Shown here one piece after another: positions 34,766 through 44,380 of a DNA stretch of 64,000 nt (its first letter is position 1; each line of letters begins with the position of its first letter). The stretch lies in contig NZ_AUCD01000001.1 of assembly GCF_000429585.1 (NCBI RefSeq), forward strand, positions 57,007 to 121,006. The letters are read 5' to 3'. The notes beneath the pieces were generated by a model. It was not told the origin of the DNA. It was given only the letters and a program-made list of their open reading frames with translations, and made no database searches. Source of the DNA: Atopococcus tabaci DSM 17538. GTDB lineage: Bacteria > Bacillota > Bacilli > Lactobacillales > Carnobacteriaceae_A. Both the position numbers and the translations under genes were made by a program.

Positions 34766-35494
34766 ATGAGTACACACATTGGAGCAGAAAAAGGGGCAAT
34801 TGCAGAAACAGTCTTGCTGCCGGGAGACCCATTGAGAGCAAAATACATCGCTGAAACGTTTTTGGAGGATGTCCAGCAGTACAATACAGTCCGGAATGCA
34901 TTTGGATACACCGGCACGTACAAAGGTGAGCGTGTTTCTGTACAAGGAACCGGAATGGGAATTCCGTCTATGATGATTTATGCAGAAGAATTGATCACTG
35001 AATACGGTGTACAAAACTTGATGCGCGTCGGTTCAGCAGGCGGGATGAAAGAAGACATCAAAGTGCGTGATGTCATCCTTGCACAAGGCGCGACAACGGA
35101 TTCCAACATCAACCGACAAGAATTTAACAATCAAGTAGATTTTGCGTCTTTGGCTGATTTTGAATTGTTGAAAACCGCATATGAAATCGGACAAGAAAAA
35201 GGGATGAATGTCCGTGTCGGGAATGTGTTGAGTGCCGACCGCTTCTACAACCCAACGTTGGATAAAAAGAAATTGGCTGATTATGGTGTCTTGGCTACTG
35301 AAATGGAAGCTGCAGGCTTGTATACTGTAGCAGCTAAACACAACCGCAAAGCGTTGGCTATTTTGACCATCAGCGACCATATCATCACCGGGGAAGAAAC
35401 AACCGCTGAAGAAAGAGAGCGGACCTTTGATGATATGATGATCATCGCTTTAGAGACTGCATTGACATTGAAAGGTGACAGCAAGAACGCGTGA
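34766..35494 (+). CDS. deoD: Purine-nucleoside phosphorylase, DeoD type
   Basis: A 242-residue hexameric-type PNP cleaving purine (deoxy)nucleosides with phosphate. [14 protein letters not shown] and the RVGSAGG phosphate-binding segments, the EMEAAGLY ribose-binding motif and the base-binding, catalytic [11 protein letters not shown] are conserved. AGGAGG precedes the ATG. The end lies just before ctpA. Confidence 0.95.
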   Translation: MSTHIGAEKGAIAETVLLPGDPLRAKYIAETFLEDVQQYNTVRNAFGYTGTYKGERVSVQGTGMGIPSMMIYAEELITEYGVQNLMRVGSAGGMKEDIKVRDVILAQGATTDSNINRQEFNNQVDFASLADFELLKTAYEIGQEKGMNVRVGNVLSADRFYNPTLDKKKLADYGVLATEMEAAGLYTVAAKHNRKALAILTISDHIITGEETTAEERERTFDDMMIIALETALTLKGDSKNA

Positions 35495-35507
35495 AAAGAG
35501 GGGAAAA

Positions 35508-37007
35508 ATGAATCCAGAACCGAAAAAAAAGAAAACTAGAGGCGTCAAGCCATGGTTTTACGCTATTTCTCTGCTTGTGGTAGCTGTGCTTTCAATCATT
35601 GGAACACTGTTTGTTTCGAGCTCTTCTTTTGGGAATATGGAAGAAACGTCCGCGTTGGAAACAGAGGGAGTATTGTCTGTAAGCGACACTCCACAAGACA
35701 ATGATTTCGCAGTGATTCAAGAGGCTTTTGCACGGTTAAAAGAAAGTTATTATCAAGAAGTCGATGATGAAACACTGATTGAAGGTGCAATAGCAGGAAT
35801 GGCCGAAGCGGTGGAAGATCCTTATACGGAGTATCTGGATGATGTGGAATCCGTAACTCTGGAAGAAGACATCACAGGAAGCTTTGAAGGAATCGGAGCG
35901 GAAGTGATGAAGGAAGGCGAATACGTCAAAGTCGTCTCCCCGATTCCAGGCTCTCCTGCTGAAGAAGCTGGACTTCTTCCCAATGACTTGGTTATGGAAG
36001 TGGACGGCAAGGCGATAGAAGGCATGTCATTAAACGAAGCGGTAGCTTTGATTCGAGGCGAAAAAGGAACAGACGTTGTTTTGACAATTGACCGTGGCGG
36101 TCAAACGTTTGAGGTTGCGATTACCCGCGATGCGATACCCGTCGAAACGGTTGTTTATCAGTTGGATGAGACGCATCCTGAAATTGGGCATATTCAAATC
36201 ACCAATTTCTCTCTTCCCACTTACGATGAGCTGGTGGAAGCTGTTACGAGTTTAAGAGAACAAGGAGCCAAAGCATTTGTATTTGATGTCCGGGGCAATC
36301 CAGGCGGACTCTTGAACTCTGCAATCGAACTGTCCAATGTATTTGTCGAAGAAGGCAAGCCTTTGTTCCAAATACAAGAACGTGACAACGAACCGTATGT
36401 CTACCACGCCAATGATGAATTGTATGGCGACTTTAAGGTGACTGAACCGTCCATCCTGCTGATTAACGAAGGGAGCGCGAGTGCTTCCGAGATTCTGGCA
36501 GCAGCTATGAATGAATCAGCGGATATCCCTCTTCTGGGAATGCCCACATTCGGAAAAGGAACCATGCAAAACGTTGAACCAATCGGCGACGGCGGTGAGT
36601 TGAAAATCACGGTCGGTAAATGGTTGACACCTTCAGGTAAATGGGTGAATGAAGAAGGGATTGTTCCGACAATAGAGCAGGAACTTCCATCCTACGTCAA
36701 TTTACTTTTGATCAACAGGTCCAAGACGTACCAAGAAACAGATCTCTCTGTAGAAGTAGAGAACATTGAATCGATTTTAGAAGCACTTGGTTATGCTCCG
36801 GGAACGGTTGATGGATACTTTGATGAACAGACAACAAAGGCCGTCAGTCAATTCCAACAAGAAGAAAACCTTTCAGTAGACGGCATTGTCACTGGCGATA
36901 CAGCCAATCTGCTTGTTGAACGTCTTCGAGAACTGATTAATCAAAATGATACTCAATACGATGCAGCCGTTGAATGGCTGATAGACAATCATTCAATGGA
37001 ACAATAG
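35508..37007 (+). CDS. ctpA: Carboxy-terminal processing protease CtpA (S41)
   Basis: A 499-residue secreted serine protease. A short basic N-terminus and one membrane anchor (about 14-35) precede a PDZ domain (about 110-190, SPAEEAGLLPNDLVMEVDGKAI) and the S41 core with catalytic Ser in NEGSASASEILAAAM and Lys in GKGTMQ. A C-terminal peptidoglycan-binding domain (about 415-475, YAPGTVDGYFDEQTTKAVSQF) suggests it works at the wall. The ATG at 35508 follows AGAGGGG; an upstream ATG at 35475 overlaps deoD and is rejected. The two signal peptidase genes follow, making a secretion/processing cluster. Confidence 0.93.
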   Translation: MNPEPKKKKTRGVKPWFYAISLLVVAVLSIIGTLFVSSSSFGNMEETSALETEGVLSVSDTPQDNDFAVIQEAFARLKESYYQEVDDETLIEGAIAGMAEAVEDPYTEYLDDVESVTLEEDITGSFEGIGAEVMKEGEYVKVVSPIPGSPAEEAGLLPNDLVMEVDGKAIEGMSLNEAVALIRGEKGTDVVLTIDRGGQTFEVAITRDAIPVETVVYQLDETHPEIGHIQITNFSLPTYDELVEAVTSLREQGAKAFVFDVRGNPGGLLNSAIELSNVFVEEGKPLFQIQERDNEPYVYHANDELYGDFKVTEPSILLINEGSASASEILAAAMNESADIPLLGMPTFGKGTMQNVEPIGDGGELKITVGKWLTPSGKWVNEEGIVPTIEQELPSYVNLLLINRSKTYQETDLSVEVENIESILEALGYAPGTVDGYFDEQTTKAVSQFQQEENLSVDGIVTGDTANLLVERLRELINQNDTQYDAAVEWLIDNHSMEQ

Positions 37008-37019
37008 GGAATTGACTGG

Positions 37020-37057
37020 AGAGACTTTGCCGCTTGCATCTAAGTGGTGAAGTCTCT
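37020..37057 (+). repeat. Inverted repeat flanking the signal peptidase promoter
   Basis: AGAGACTT (37020-37027) and AAGTCTCT (37050-37057) are perfect inverted arms. The right arm abuts the -10 element and the -35 lies in the loop, so this may be an operator or a ctpA 3' hairpin. Confidence 0.5.
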
Positions 37058-37063
37058 TATAAT
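37034..37063 (+). promoter_or_regulatory. Promoter of the signal peptidase pair
   Basis: TTGCAT (37034-37039), 18-bp spacer, TATAAT (37058-37063). Confidence 0.6.
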
Positions 37064-37089
37064 AAAGCATAGACAAAAAGGAAAATGTC

Positions 37090-37650
37090 ATGGGGAATAT
37101 GATACGTGTTAATAGAATGAATAAAACAAAACGAATTTTAAAGACAGTTCTTCTTTTGTCTGTCGTCCTTGTTCTTGCAGTCAGCTTGGTGATGTTCCGG
37201 TCGATTGAAATAAACGGGTCATCCATGGTCCCTACATTGGAGCAAAACGACCGCGTGTTGGCGAACATTTATCCTGAAGTGGAGCGTTTCGATGTCATTG
37301 TTTTTCGCGATCGAAATGACCAACCTGTGGTGAAACGCGTCATCGGCCTTCCTGGAGAGACGGTTCGTTACGAAGACGATCAATTGTATGTTGATGGAGA
37401 ACCGATAGAAGAACCGTTTTTGAAAGATTCTTCTTTGCAGGCAGTAAGAGGAAGTTGGACGTCTGATTTTTCACTGGAAGAAGTGATTGATCAAACTACC
37501 ATACCAAGCGATTCTTATTTTGTGTTGGGTGACAACCGACGTTTCAGCCTGGACAGCAGGGTATACGGGACGGTTCCAGAAGAAGCTGTCATTGGAGAAG
37601 TCATCATGGTCCTTCACCCATTTAATCGCATGGCTCTTGTACATGATTAA
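37090..37650 (+). CDS. Type I signal peptidase (first of pair)
   Basis: A 186-residue S26 signal peptidase with one N-terminal membrane anchor (about 16-35). Box B INGSSMVPTL gives the catalytic Ser, box C RFDVIVF, box D VVKRVIGLPGE gives the catalytic Lys, and box E is GDNRRFSLDSRVYG. It removes signal peptides from exported proteins on the outer face of the membrane. AAAAAGGA lies about 7 nt before the ATG. The second paralogue starts 21 bp downstream. Confidence 0.92.
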   Translation: MGNMIRVNRMNKTKRILKTVLLLSVVLVLAVSLVMFRSIEINGSSMVPTLEQNDRVLANIYPEVERFDVIVFRDRNDQPVVKRVIGLPGETVRYEDDQLYVDGEPIEEPFLKDSSLQAVRGSWTSDFSLEEVIDQTTIPSDSYFVLGDNRRFSLDSRVYGTVPEEAVIGEVIMVLHPFNRMALVHD

Positions 37651-37671
37651 AGAGAACCTCATAGGAGAGTA

Positions 37672-38322
37672 GTGAGTGTATTGAAAAATGAACAGATTGA
37701 TGAAAAAAACGGTTCAAAGGGAACTGGGAAGAAGTCGACGCCATTTAGAGAATTTTTGAGTACTCTTTTGTATATAGTAGTTGTATTTTTTGTTTTTCTG
37801 GCCATTCGACAGTTTTTATTCGTACCAGTGAGTGTGGATGGTGCATCCATGGAACCCACTTTGCAACATAAAGACCGTCTGATTCTCAGCAAAGTAGGAG
37901 AGATTGATCGCTTTGACATCGTCGTTTTTCCCGCTCCGGATGATCCAGAGAAACAGTACATCAAACGAGTGATTGGTGTACCTGGAGATTCCATCCGTTA
38001 TGAGAAAGATACACTCTTTATCAATGATTATCCAGTGGAAGAACCGTACATTGATTTTATAGAAAATTCCATTTCAGATTCTGAAACGTATACTTCCGAT
38101 TTCTCTTTAGACTCCGTCACTGAGATGGAAGCCGTACCGGAAGAACATTATTTTTTAATGGGTGATAACCGTTCAAATTCAAAAGACAGCCGTGTATTTG
38201 GCTTTATTCATGAAGACGATATTATTGGGCAAGCTAATTTAAGAATTTGGCCATTGGAGAAATTCGGATTCGTCAATGAAGTGGATGCCGACTCTGTCAC
38301 CAACCAAAATGTTCACAACTAA
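37672..38322 (+). CDS. Type I signal peptidase (second of pair)
   Basis: A 216-residue paralogue with a longer polar N-terminus (about 28 residues), one membrane anchor (about 29-50) and boxes DGASMEPTL (Ser), RFDIVVF, YIKRVIGVPGD (Lys) and GDNRSNSKDSRVFG. It is clearly divergent from the first copy, so not a recent duplication. Start: AGGAGAG (37663-37669) is only 2 nt before the GTG at 37672, and an in-frame TTG at 37681 is an alternative. Both genes are probably co-transcribed. Confidence 0.9.
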   Translation: MSVLKNEQIDEKNGSKGTGKKSTPFREFLSTLLYIVVVFFVFLAIRQFLFVPVSVDGASMEPTLQHKDRLILSKVGEIDRFDIVVFPAPDDPEKQYIKRVIGVPGDSIRYEKDTLFINDYPVEEPYIDFIENSISDSETYTSDFSLDSVTEMEAVPEEHYFLMGDNRSNSKDSRVFGFIHEDDIIGQANLRIWPLEKFGFVNEVDADSVTNQNVHN

Positions 38323-38342
38323 CAAATGAATATATGAAAAAT

Positions 38343-38383
38343 GAGGCATTAAGTGCACAAGACTTTTTGCCTCCTCTTTTTTG
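38343..38383 (+). terminator. Probable terminator after the signal peptidase pair
   Basis: GAGGCA (38343-38348) and TGCCTC (38368-38373) with a T-rich tail. Confidence 0.55.
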
Positions 38384-38416
38384 TGTTAATCGTTCAACTT
38401 AGAAAGGAAGATGTGG

Positions 38417-39289
38417 ATGCCTATTCAATGGTACCCCGGCCATATGGCCAAAGCCAAAAGAGAATTTCAAGAAAAATTAAAACTAGTAGATGTAGTTCTT
38501 GAGTTAGTCGATGCCCGTATTCCTCAATCCAGCCGAAACCCGGACTTAGATTCTATTATCGGCGACAAACCGCGCGTGGTGATTTTGATGAAGGCCGACC
38601 TGGCGGACCCTGCTCAAACAGAAAAATGGGCGGCTTACTTCGAATCCCAAGGTGTTCCGACCGTGTCGATTGATGCTCAAGAAGGAAGAGATGTGCAAAA
38701 AGTCCAACAAGCTGCTAAAAAAGCTTTGACGGAACAGATGAAAAAACGTGCAGAAAAAGGCATGAAGCCGCGTGCAATACGTGCAGTCATTGTTGGGATT
38801 CCAAATGTCGGAAAATCTACGCTGATCAACCGGATGGCACGCAAGAAAGTAGCACAGACCGGAAACAAGCCTGGTGTCACAAAAGCCCAACAGTGGATCA
38901 AATATGGAAAAGAGCTGGAGTTGTTGGATACCCCAGGGATCCTCTGGCCGAAATTTGAAGACCAAGAAGTGGGGAAATGCTTGGCTTTGACAGGGGCGAT
39001 TCGCGACCGTCTCTTGTACATGGACGACATTGCCCTCTACGGGATGGAGCTGCTGCGGAAATATTATCCGGGAGCATTGGCCAAACGTTACCGGCTGGAT
39101 GAATCAGAAGAAGAACTGGAACTGCCGGAATTGTTGATGCGAATCAGTGAAAAAAGAGGATTCCGAGACGATTACGATCGGGCAGCGGAGATGCTTGTTT
39201 TTGAGTTGCGCAGAGGGCAGTTGGGACGAGTGACCCTCGACCGGATTGAAGATGTGGAAGAGGCAGATGACTATGACACAACCCAATAA
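38417..39289 (+). CDS. rbgA: Ribosome biogenesis GTPase RbgA (YlqF)
   Basis: A 290-residue circularly permuted GTPase needed for late 50S assembly. The N-terminal IQWYPGHMAKAKRE motif is diagnostic. The G motifs appear in permuted order: G4 (MKADLAD), G5, then G1 (GIPNVGKSTLIN) and G3 (DTPGILWP). A C-terminal helical domain binds rRNA. The ATG at 38417 is chosen over 38411 because AAAGGA (38403-38408) is then 8 nt away and the N-terminus matches the family. rnhB overlaps the 3' end by 17 bp. Confidence 0.95.
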   Translation: MPIQWYPGHMAKAKREFQEKLKLVDVVLELVDARIPQSSRNPDLDSIIGDKPRVVILMKADLADPAQTEKWAAYFESQGVPTVSIDAQEGRDVQKVQQAAKKALTEQMKKRAEKGMKPRAIRAVIVGIPNVGKSTLINRMARKKVAQTGNKPGVTKAQQWIKYGKELELLDTPGILWPKFEDQEVGKCLALTGAIRDRLLYMDDIALYGMELLRKYYPGALAKRYRLDESEEELELPELLMRISEKRGFRDDYDRAAEMLVFELRRGQLGRVTLDRIEDVEEADDYDTTQ

Positions 39290-40055
39290 AAAGAAATCTA
39301 TTTCTGAAATCAAAGAGCTGTTAAAGACCATCACGGATGAAAAAGATGAGCGCCTGGCTCTCATCGCACAAGACGAACGCCTCGGCGTGCAAAAGGCACT
39401 TGTGAGTTGGAAGAAGGCCCGACAGAAAATCAAAGAAGCGGAAGAAGAACGCGACCGTATGCTTGTATATGAAAAAGCTTTATGGGAAAGAGAATTCCAT
39501 TATGTTGCCGGAATCGATGAAGTTGGTCGAGGACCATTGGCTGGTCCGGTTGTCACCGCTTCTGTTGTCCTCCCGCCTGATGTCTCTTTGGTGGGCATTC
39601 GAGATTCTAAAAAGCTCTCCGTTTCAAAAAGAGAAAAACTTTATGAAGAAATCATGGACGCTGCTGTATCCGTTGGAATTGGAGTGGTCGACGCGGCGCA
39701 AATTGATGAATTGAACATTCTTCAAGCGACAAAAGCAGCGATGAAAAAGTCTATTGAGCAATTGACGGTTCAGCCGGATTACTTGTTGGTGGATGCATTG
39801 GAACTTCCGCTTCCCATTCCTCAGACGAGCATCATCAAAGGAGACGCCACCAGTTTATCCATTGCTGCAGCCAGCATCATTGCAAAAGTGACCAGGGACC
39901 GTATGATGACGGAATACGATGAGTTGTATCCTGGTTATGGTTTTTCGAAAAACGCAGGTTATGGCACACAGGAACATTTGAATGGCCTCAAGAATCAAGG
40001 TCCTTCTCCTATTCACCGGTATTCATTTTCTCCGGTCACGCAGTACAAAAAATAA
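39273..40055 (+). CDS. rnhB: Ribonuclease HII
   Basis: A 260-residue RNase HII that cuts RNA, including single ribonucleotides, in duplex DNA. An N-terminal extension of about 70 charged residues (SISEIKELLKTI ...) is typical of Gram-positive enzymes. The catalytic domain starts at AGIDEVGRGPLAGPVV (first Asp and Glu), followed by RDSKKLS, the LLVDAL Asp and the KGDATSLSIAAASIIAKVTRD motif. GAAGAGG (39257-39263) favours the ATG at 39273, overlapping rbgA by 17 bp, the same order as in Bacillus. Confidence 0.95.
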   Translation: MTQPNKKKSISEIKELLKTITDEKDERLALIAQDERLGVQKALVSWKKARQKIKEAEEERDRMLVYEKALWEREFHYVAGIDEVGRGPLAGPVVTASVVLPPDVSLVGIRDSKKLSVSKREKLYEEIMDAAVSVGIGVVDAAQIDELNILQATKAAMKKSIEQLTVQPDYLLVDALELPLPIPQTSIIKGDATSLSIAAASIIAKVTRDRMMTEYDELYPGYGFSKNAGYGTQEHLNGLKNQGPSPIHRYSFSPVTQYKK

Positions 40056-40134
40056 AGAACAAGTTTCGCAAAATTCCCCTTTCTTTGCGTACCTTTATTA
40101 TGAAGGTGAATTATATAAGTCAGGGGAAGATAAA

Positions 40135-41019
40135 ATGAACAACGAACAACACAACTTGATGGAAGTACATTTGTTTCGATTGGCGTATTGTCAAGGGTTG
40201 GCCAACAGCGAAAAAAGAAGTCTGGCGGCTGCCTTGCAAGAAGACCGGGTATCTTCGCCGGCTTTTCTTGCGGACAAAGCTGGTTTGAAACACGAAAGCA
40301 AAGAAAAATTTCTGCGACATTGTGAAACATTTGATGTGGACGGAGAGAGAAAAAAATTGAAGGACTGGGGAATTTCTTGGGTCAGCCAAGATGATCCAGA
40401 GTTTCCTCTATCCTTAAAAAATATCTACGACAGCCCGCTCGGTTTATTTTGTATGGGCGATCGCTCTTTATTACAGAAAAAATCCTTGAGTGTTGTCGGT
40501 GCGCGTTCCTGCACCCCGTATGGCAGAGAGTGTCTGAAGCGTCTGCTTCCTGGGGTAATTCAGGAAGGATTCGTGATTATCAGCGGCCTTGCCAGGGGGA
40601 TTGATACCGAAGCACACGAAACGGCGATTCAACAAGGCGGGAAAACCATTGCCGTCATAGGCACTGGAATTGATTTTGCCTATCCGGCCGAAAACAGAGA
40701 ACTTCAAAAGACGATTGGAACTCAGCATCTCTTGCTGTCGGAGTATCCCTTAGGCACAAAACCTATGAGAGAGCATTTTCCGATGAGAAACCGCATCATT
40801 GCAGGATTATCCATGGGGACCTTGGTTGTGGAAGCAAGACGACGCAGCGGAAGTTTGATTACAGCCAATCTGGCTTTGAATGAGGGCCGGGAAGTATTTG
40901 CGGTTCCAGGCAGTATTTTAAGCCCTTTATCCGAAGGTACCAACGATCTGATTAAACACGGCGCCAAGTGTGTATACTCCAGCAAAGACATACTGGAAGA
41001 GAGTATGATTCACTTATAA
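40135..41019 (+). CDS. dprA: DNA-processing protein DprA
   Basis: A 294-residue DprA that loads RecA on incoming single-stranded DNA during transformation. A helical N-terminal domain precedes the Rossmann-like domain with VVGARSCTPYGRE, SGLARGIDTEAHETAI, GGKTIAVIGTGID, FPMRNRIIAGLS and VVEARRRSGSLITANLAL. The C-terminal winged-helix domain of some DprAs is absent, as in Bacillus. The start is ATG 40135 behind CAGGGGAAG; the open frame extends upstream into rnhB without support. Its presence is compatible with, but does not prove, competence. Confidence 0.93.
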   Translation: MNNEQHNLMEVHLFRLAYCQGLANSEKRSLAAALQEDRVSSPAFLADKAGLKHESKEKFLRHCETFDVDGERKKLKDWGISWVSQDDPEFPLSLKNIYDSPLGLFCMGDRSLLQKKSLSVVGARSCTPYGRECLKRLLPGVIQEGFVIISGLARGIDTEAHETAIQQGGKTIAVIGTGIDFAYPAENRELQKTIGTQHLLLSEYPLGTKPMREHFPMRNRIIAGLSMGTLVVEARRRSGSLITANLALNEGREVFAVPGSILSPLSEGTNDLIKHGAKCVYSSKDILEESMIHL

Positions 41020-41031
41020 ATGAATGGACGA

Positions 41032-41075
41032 AATCGGTTTTTTTCAACTCGGAAAAAGCCGGTTTTTTCTTTTTC
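41032..41075 (+). terminator. Terminator after dprA
   Basis: A CGG-T6 / A5-GCCG stem with wobble pairs, followed by GTTTTTTCTTTTT. Confidence 0.65.
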
Positions 41076-41101
41076 GTGTAGGTGCATTTAAAAGTTGCCA
41101 G

Positions 41102-41131
41102 TTGACAAACCTGATTCGTATGGCATAAGAT
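41102..41131 (+). promoter_or_regulatory. Promoter of topA
   Basis: TTGACA (41102-41107), 18-bp spacer, TAAGAT (41126-41131). It implies a leader of about 140 nt. Confidence 0.65.
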
Positions 41132-41147
41132 GATTAACGATTTATCA

Positions 41148-41179
41148 AATGCGAAACCAAGCGATCCTGCCATCGCATT
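41148..41179 (+). promoter_or_regulatory. Competing hairpins in the topA leader
   Basis: AATGCGA (41148-41154) pairs with TCGCATT (41173-41179), while GCGAT (41161-41165) pairs with ATCGC (41172-41176). The right arms overlap, so only one can form. Possible leader regulation of topA; no known motif was recognised. Confidence 0.45.
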
Positions 41180-41279
41180 CATGTACCTGCGTTTTTGGAA
41201 AAATCTAAATAAACGTGGTGACTTTATAACCAAATGAAATCACTAGTAAGATGCAATGAGATTATGAGAGGAGCATTCC

Positions 41280-43361
41280 ATGGCTTATAAGAACCTTGTT
41301 ATTGTGGAATCACCGGCAAAAGCCAAAACAATTGAAAAATATTTGGGCAGAAACTATAAAGTAGTTGCCAGTTTAGGACATATCAGAGATTTGCCGAAGA
41401 GTCGGATGGGAATTGACTTTGAAAATGAGTACCAACCCGATTACATTACGATTCGCGGAAAAGGTCCGTTGATTAAAGATTTGAAAAAATACGCCAAAAA
41501 AGCTGAGAAAGTTTATCTCGCAGCCGACCCGGACCGCGAAGGGGAAGCCATTGCCTGGCACTTAAGCCATATTTTGAATTTGGATAAAGACGATAAGAAC
41601 CGTGTGGTCTTTAATGAAATCACGAAAGACGCTGTGAAGAATGCGTTCAAAGAGCCGCGCTCTTTAAATGAAGATTTGATTGATTCCCAGCAAGCCCGTC
41701 GTGTATTGGACCGTATCGTGGGATATAAAATCAGCCCTATATTATGGAAGAAAGTCAAAAAAGGACTTAGTGCTGGACGTGTCCAATCCGTCGCGTTGAA
41801 AATCATTTGTGACCGCGAAGAAGAAATCAAGAATTTCAAACCGGAAGAGTACTGGTCTATTGACGGGAACTTCAAGAAAGATCGAAAAAAATTCAAAGCT
41901 TCTTTCCATGGTGTGGATGGAAAGAAAGTAAACTTAAAAACCAATGAAGATGTCCAAGAAGTCATTAAAAAAATGGACAAAGACAAAGACTGGACTGTTG
42001 AATCCGTGGTCCGTAAAGAACGCAAGCGGAATCCTTCCCTGCCGTTTACAACCAGCAGCCTGCAGCAGGAAGCAGCCCGTAAGCTGAATTTCCGTACACG
42101 GAAAACCATGATGATCGCACAACAGCTGTACGAGGGAATCAGCTTGGGAAGAGGCGGCGCAGTCGGTTTGATCACCTATATGCGGACGGATTCCACTCGT
42201 ATTTCCAACACAGCAAAAGAAGAAGCCAGCCAATTGATCCATGAGACATATGGCGCAGAATATGCAGCTTCTCAACCTCGAAAAGGGAAGAAAAGCGGCA
42301 GTGCACAAGACGCTCACGAAGCTATCCGTCCGACAAGTGCTTTAAGAAAACCGGAAGACATCCAACAATATTTAACGAAAGACCAGTACAAGCTGTACAA
42401 TTTGATTTGGACCCGTTTTATCGCCAGTCAAATGACACCGGCAGTATACGACACCATGCGCATTGATTTAGAACAAAATGGTGTTCGTTTCCGCGCGAAT
42501 GGCTCGAAAGTGAAATTCCAAGGTTTCCAAAAAGTATACATTGAAGGCAGAGATGACGGGAAAGAAGAAAAAGAAAACTTGTTGCCTGATATGGAAAAAG
42601 GGGACAAAGTGACTCGTGTGGACTTGGAACCCAACCAACACTTCACGCAGCCGCCTGCCCGTTACAGTGAAGCTACGTTGATTCGTACACTTGAAGAAAA
42701 CGGTGTTGGCCGTCCATCCACGTATGCGCCGACATTGGATACGATTCAAAGAAGGTATTACGTCACCTTGAAGAACAAACGGTTTGAACCAACCGAACTG
42801 GGCGATATCGTCAACAACCTCATCAAAGAATTCTTCCCGAATATTGTCGATGTGAACTTTACGGCAGAAATGGAAAAAGACCTGGATGCTGTGGAAGAAG
42901 GGAAGAAAGAATGGATTTCTGTCATTGACAGCTTCTATCAATCCTTTAAGAAAGATGTAGAAAATGCGGAAGAAAACATTAAAGAAATTGAAATCAAAGA
43001 TGAACCGGCTGGATTTGACTGCGAAGTCTGCGGCAATCCGATGGTCATTAAAATCGGCCGTTACGGAAAATTCTATGCATGCAGCAACTTCCCTGAATGC
43101 CGCAACTCCAAAGCGATTGTCAAAGAAATCGGGGTTACTTGTCCAACATGTAAGGAAGGACAAGTAGTTGAACGGAAATCGAAGAAAAAACGCATCTTCT
43201 ACGGATGCAGCCGTTACCCGGACTGCGATTTTACTTCATGGGACAAGCCTGTAGGAAGAGATTGTCCGAAGTGCGAGCACTTCCTGGTGGAAAAAAGAAA
43301 GAAAGGATCCACCCAAGTGGTGTGTTCCAACTGCGATTACCAAGAAGCGGCCCAATCATAA
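41280..43361 (+). CDS. topA: DNA topoisomerase I
   Basis: A 693-residue type IA topoisomerase relaxing negative supercoils. The N-terminal Toprim domain ([33 protein letters not shown]) binds Mg. The active-site Tyr is in [13 protein letters not shown]. At the C-terminus there are three zinc ribbons (CEVCGNPM ... CSNFPEC, CPTCKEG ... CSRYPDC and CPKCEHF ... CSNC). AGAGGAGC precedes the ATG. The gene leads the conserved topA-xerC-hslV-hslU cluster, but trmFO, which usually follows it, is missing. Confidence 0.97.
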   Translation: MAYKNLVIVESPAKAKTIEKYLGRNYKVVASLGHIRDLPKSRMGIDFENEYQPDYITIRGKGPLIKDLKKYAKKAEKVYLAADPDREGEAIAWHLSHILNLDKDDKNRVVFNEITKDAVKNAFKEPRSLNEDLIDSQQARRVLDRIVGYKISPILWKKVKKGLSAGRVQSVALKIICDREEEIKNFKPEEYWSIDGNFKKDRKKFKASFHGVDGKKVNLKTNEDVQEVIKKMDKDKDWTVESVVRKERKRNPSLPFTTSSLQQEAARKLNFRTRKTMMIAQQLYEGISLGRGGAVGLITYMRTDSTRISNTAKEEASQLIHETYGAEYAASQPRKGKKSGSAQDAHEAIRPTSALRKPEDIQQYLTKDQYKLYNLIWTRFIASQMTPAVYDTMRIDLEQNGVRFRANGSKVKFQGFQKVYIEGRDDGKEEKENLLPDMEKGDKVTRVDLEPNQHFTQPPARYSEATLIRTLEENGVGRPSTYAPTLDTIQRRYYVTLKNKRFEPTELGDIVNNLIKEFFPNIVDVNFTAEMEKDLDAVEEGKKEWISVIDSFYQSFKKDVENAEENIKEIEIKDEPAGFDCEVCGNPMVIKIGRYGKFYACSNFPECRNSKAIVKEIGVTCPTCKEGQVVERKSKKKRIFYGCSRYPDCDFTSWDKPVGRDCPKCEHFLVEKRKKGSTQVVCSNCDYQEAAQS

Positions 43362-43392
43362 AAACAATTGAATAAGCGATGAATGCGACAGA

Positions 43393-43421
43393 TTGTAATC
43401 TCTCCGCCTCTGTGCTAAAGT
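43393..43421 (+). promoter_or_regulatory. Promoter of xerC-hslV-hslU
   Basis: TTGTAA (43393-43398), 17-bp spacer, TAAAGT (43416-43421), with TGc at 43413-43415. Confidence 0.6.
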
Positions 43422-43451
43422 TAATTTGGTGCAGAAGTGGAGGGATTTTTT

Positions 43452-44351
43452 TTGGATGATCAACAACTCGTACAGGTGTTTGAAGACTACTTGGTCAATG
43501 AACGTCATTATTCAGAATTGACGAAAAAAGCATACTTGGAAGATATTCAAGCCTTTCGAGCGTTCCTTGAAGAAACAGGAAATCCGGCGTTAAAAGCGGT
43601 GACGCTTCAAGACGCACGAATCTATCTGGGGCGCTTGACCGATGAAGAATACAGTCGGAATTCCATTTCCAGAAAAATTTCTAGCCTGCGTGCGTTTTAT
43701 CAATTTCTTGTGAAAAACGAAGAAGTGGCAGACAATCCGTTTTCTTACTTGAATTTGAAGAAAAAAGGATTCCGTCTTCCGAACTTTTTCTACTCAGAAG
43801 AGATGAACCACTTGTTTGAAGCGGTTCGCGGAGACAAACCTCTGGATTACCGCAACGAAGCACTAGTGGAAGTGTTGTACGGAACGGGGATACGTGTCAG
43901 CGAATGTACGGATATCCGTTTGGACGACATAGACATGGAAATGAGTGTGTTGTTGGTCCGGGGAAAAGGAAACAAGGAACGTTATGTCCCATTCGGCCAT
44001 TATGCAGCAGCGGCGATGGAAGAGTATATAGAAAAATGCCGCATCCCGTTGATGACACGCTACAAAAAAGACCACGATTTTTTCTTTGTCAATCACCACG
44101 GAGATCCGATCACGGCCGGCGGAGTCCAATACGTTTTGAAACAACTGATTAAAAAAAGCAGTTTGACGTCTAACATTCACCCGCACATGTTCCGACACAC
44201 CTTTGCGACCCATTTGCTGGACAACGGGGCGGATATGCGGACAGTTCAAGAACTCCTCGGACATTCCAGTCTTTCTTCCACACAAATTTATGCACACGTC
44301 ACCAAAGAGCATTTACAAGCTGATTATATGAAATTTCACCCGCGGGCATAA
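43452..44351 (+). CDS. xerC: Tyrosine recombinase XerC (CodV)
   Basis: A 299-residue tyrosine recombinase resolving chromosome dimers at dif. The N-terminal SAM-like DNA-binding domain (about 1-90) precedes a catalytic domain with the first Arg in GTGIRVSE, then [12 protein letters not shown] (His-x-x-Arg), [16 protein letters not shown] (His and the nucleophilic Tyr). The start is taken as TTG 43452, about 7 nt after TGGAGGGA; the GTG at 43437 overlaps that site. Position before hslV identifies it as the CodV-type XerC rather than XerD. Confidence 0.93.
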   Translation: MDDQQLVQVFEDYLVNERHYSELTKKAYLEDIQAFRAFLEETGNPALKAVTLQDARIYLGRLTDEEYSRNSISRKISSLRAFYQFLVKNEEVADNPFSYLNLKKKGFRLPNFFYSEEMNHLFEAVRGDKPLDYRNEALVEVLYGTGIRVSECTDIRLDDIDMEMSVLLVRGKGNKERYVPFGHYAAAAMEEYIEKCRIPLMTRYKKDHDFFFVNHHGDPITAGGVQYVLKQLIKKSSLTSNIHPHMFRHTFATHLLDNGADMRTVQELLGHSSLSSTQIYAHVTKEHLQADYMKFHPRA

Positions 44352-44380
44352 ACGCTCCAAGGGCGAACGGAGGAAAATGT

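Noticed and set aside
37090..38322. Signal peptidase duplication as an assembly artefact
   Set aside because: The two copies differ clearly in DNA and protein sequence and in length.
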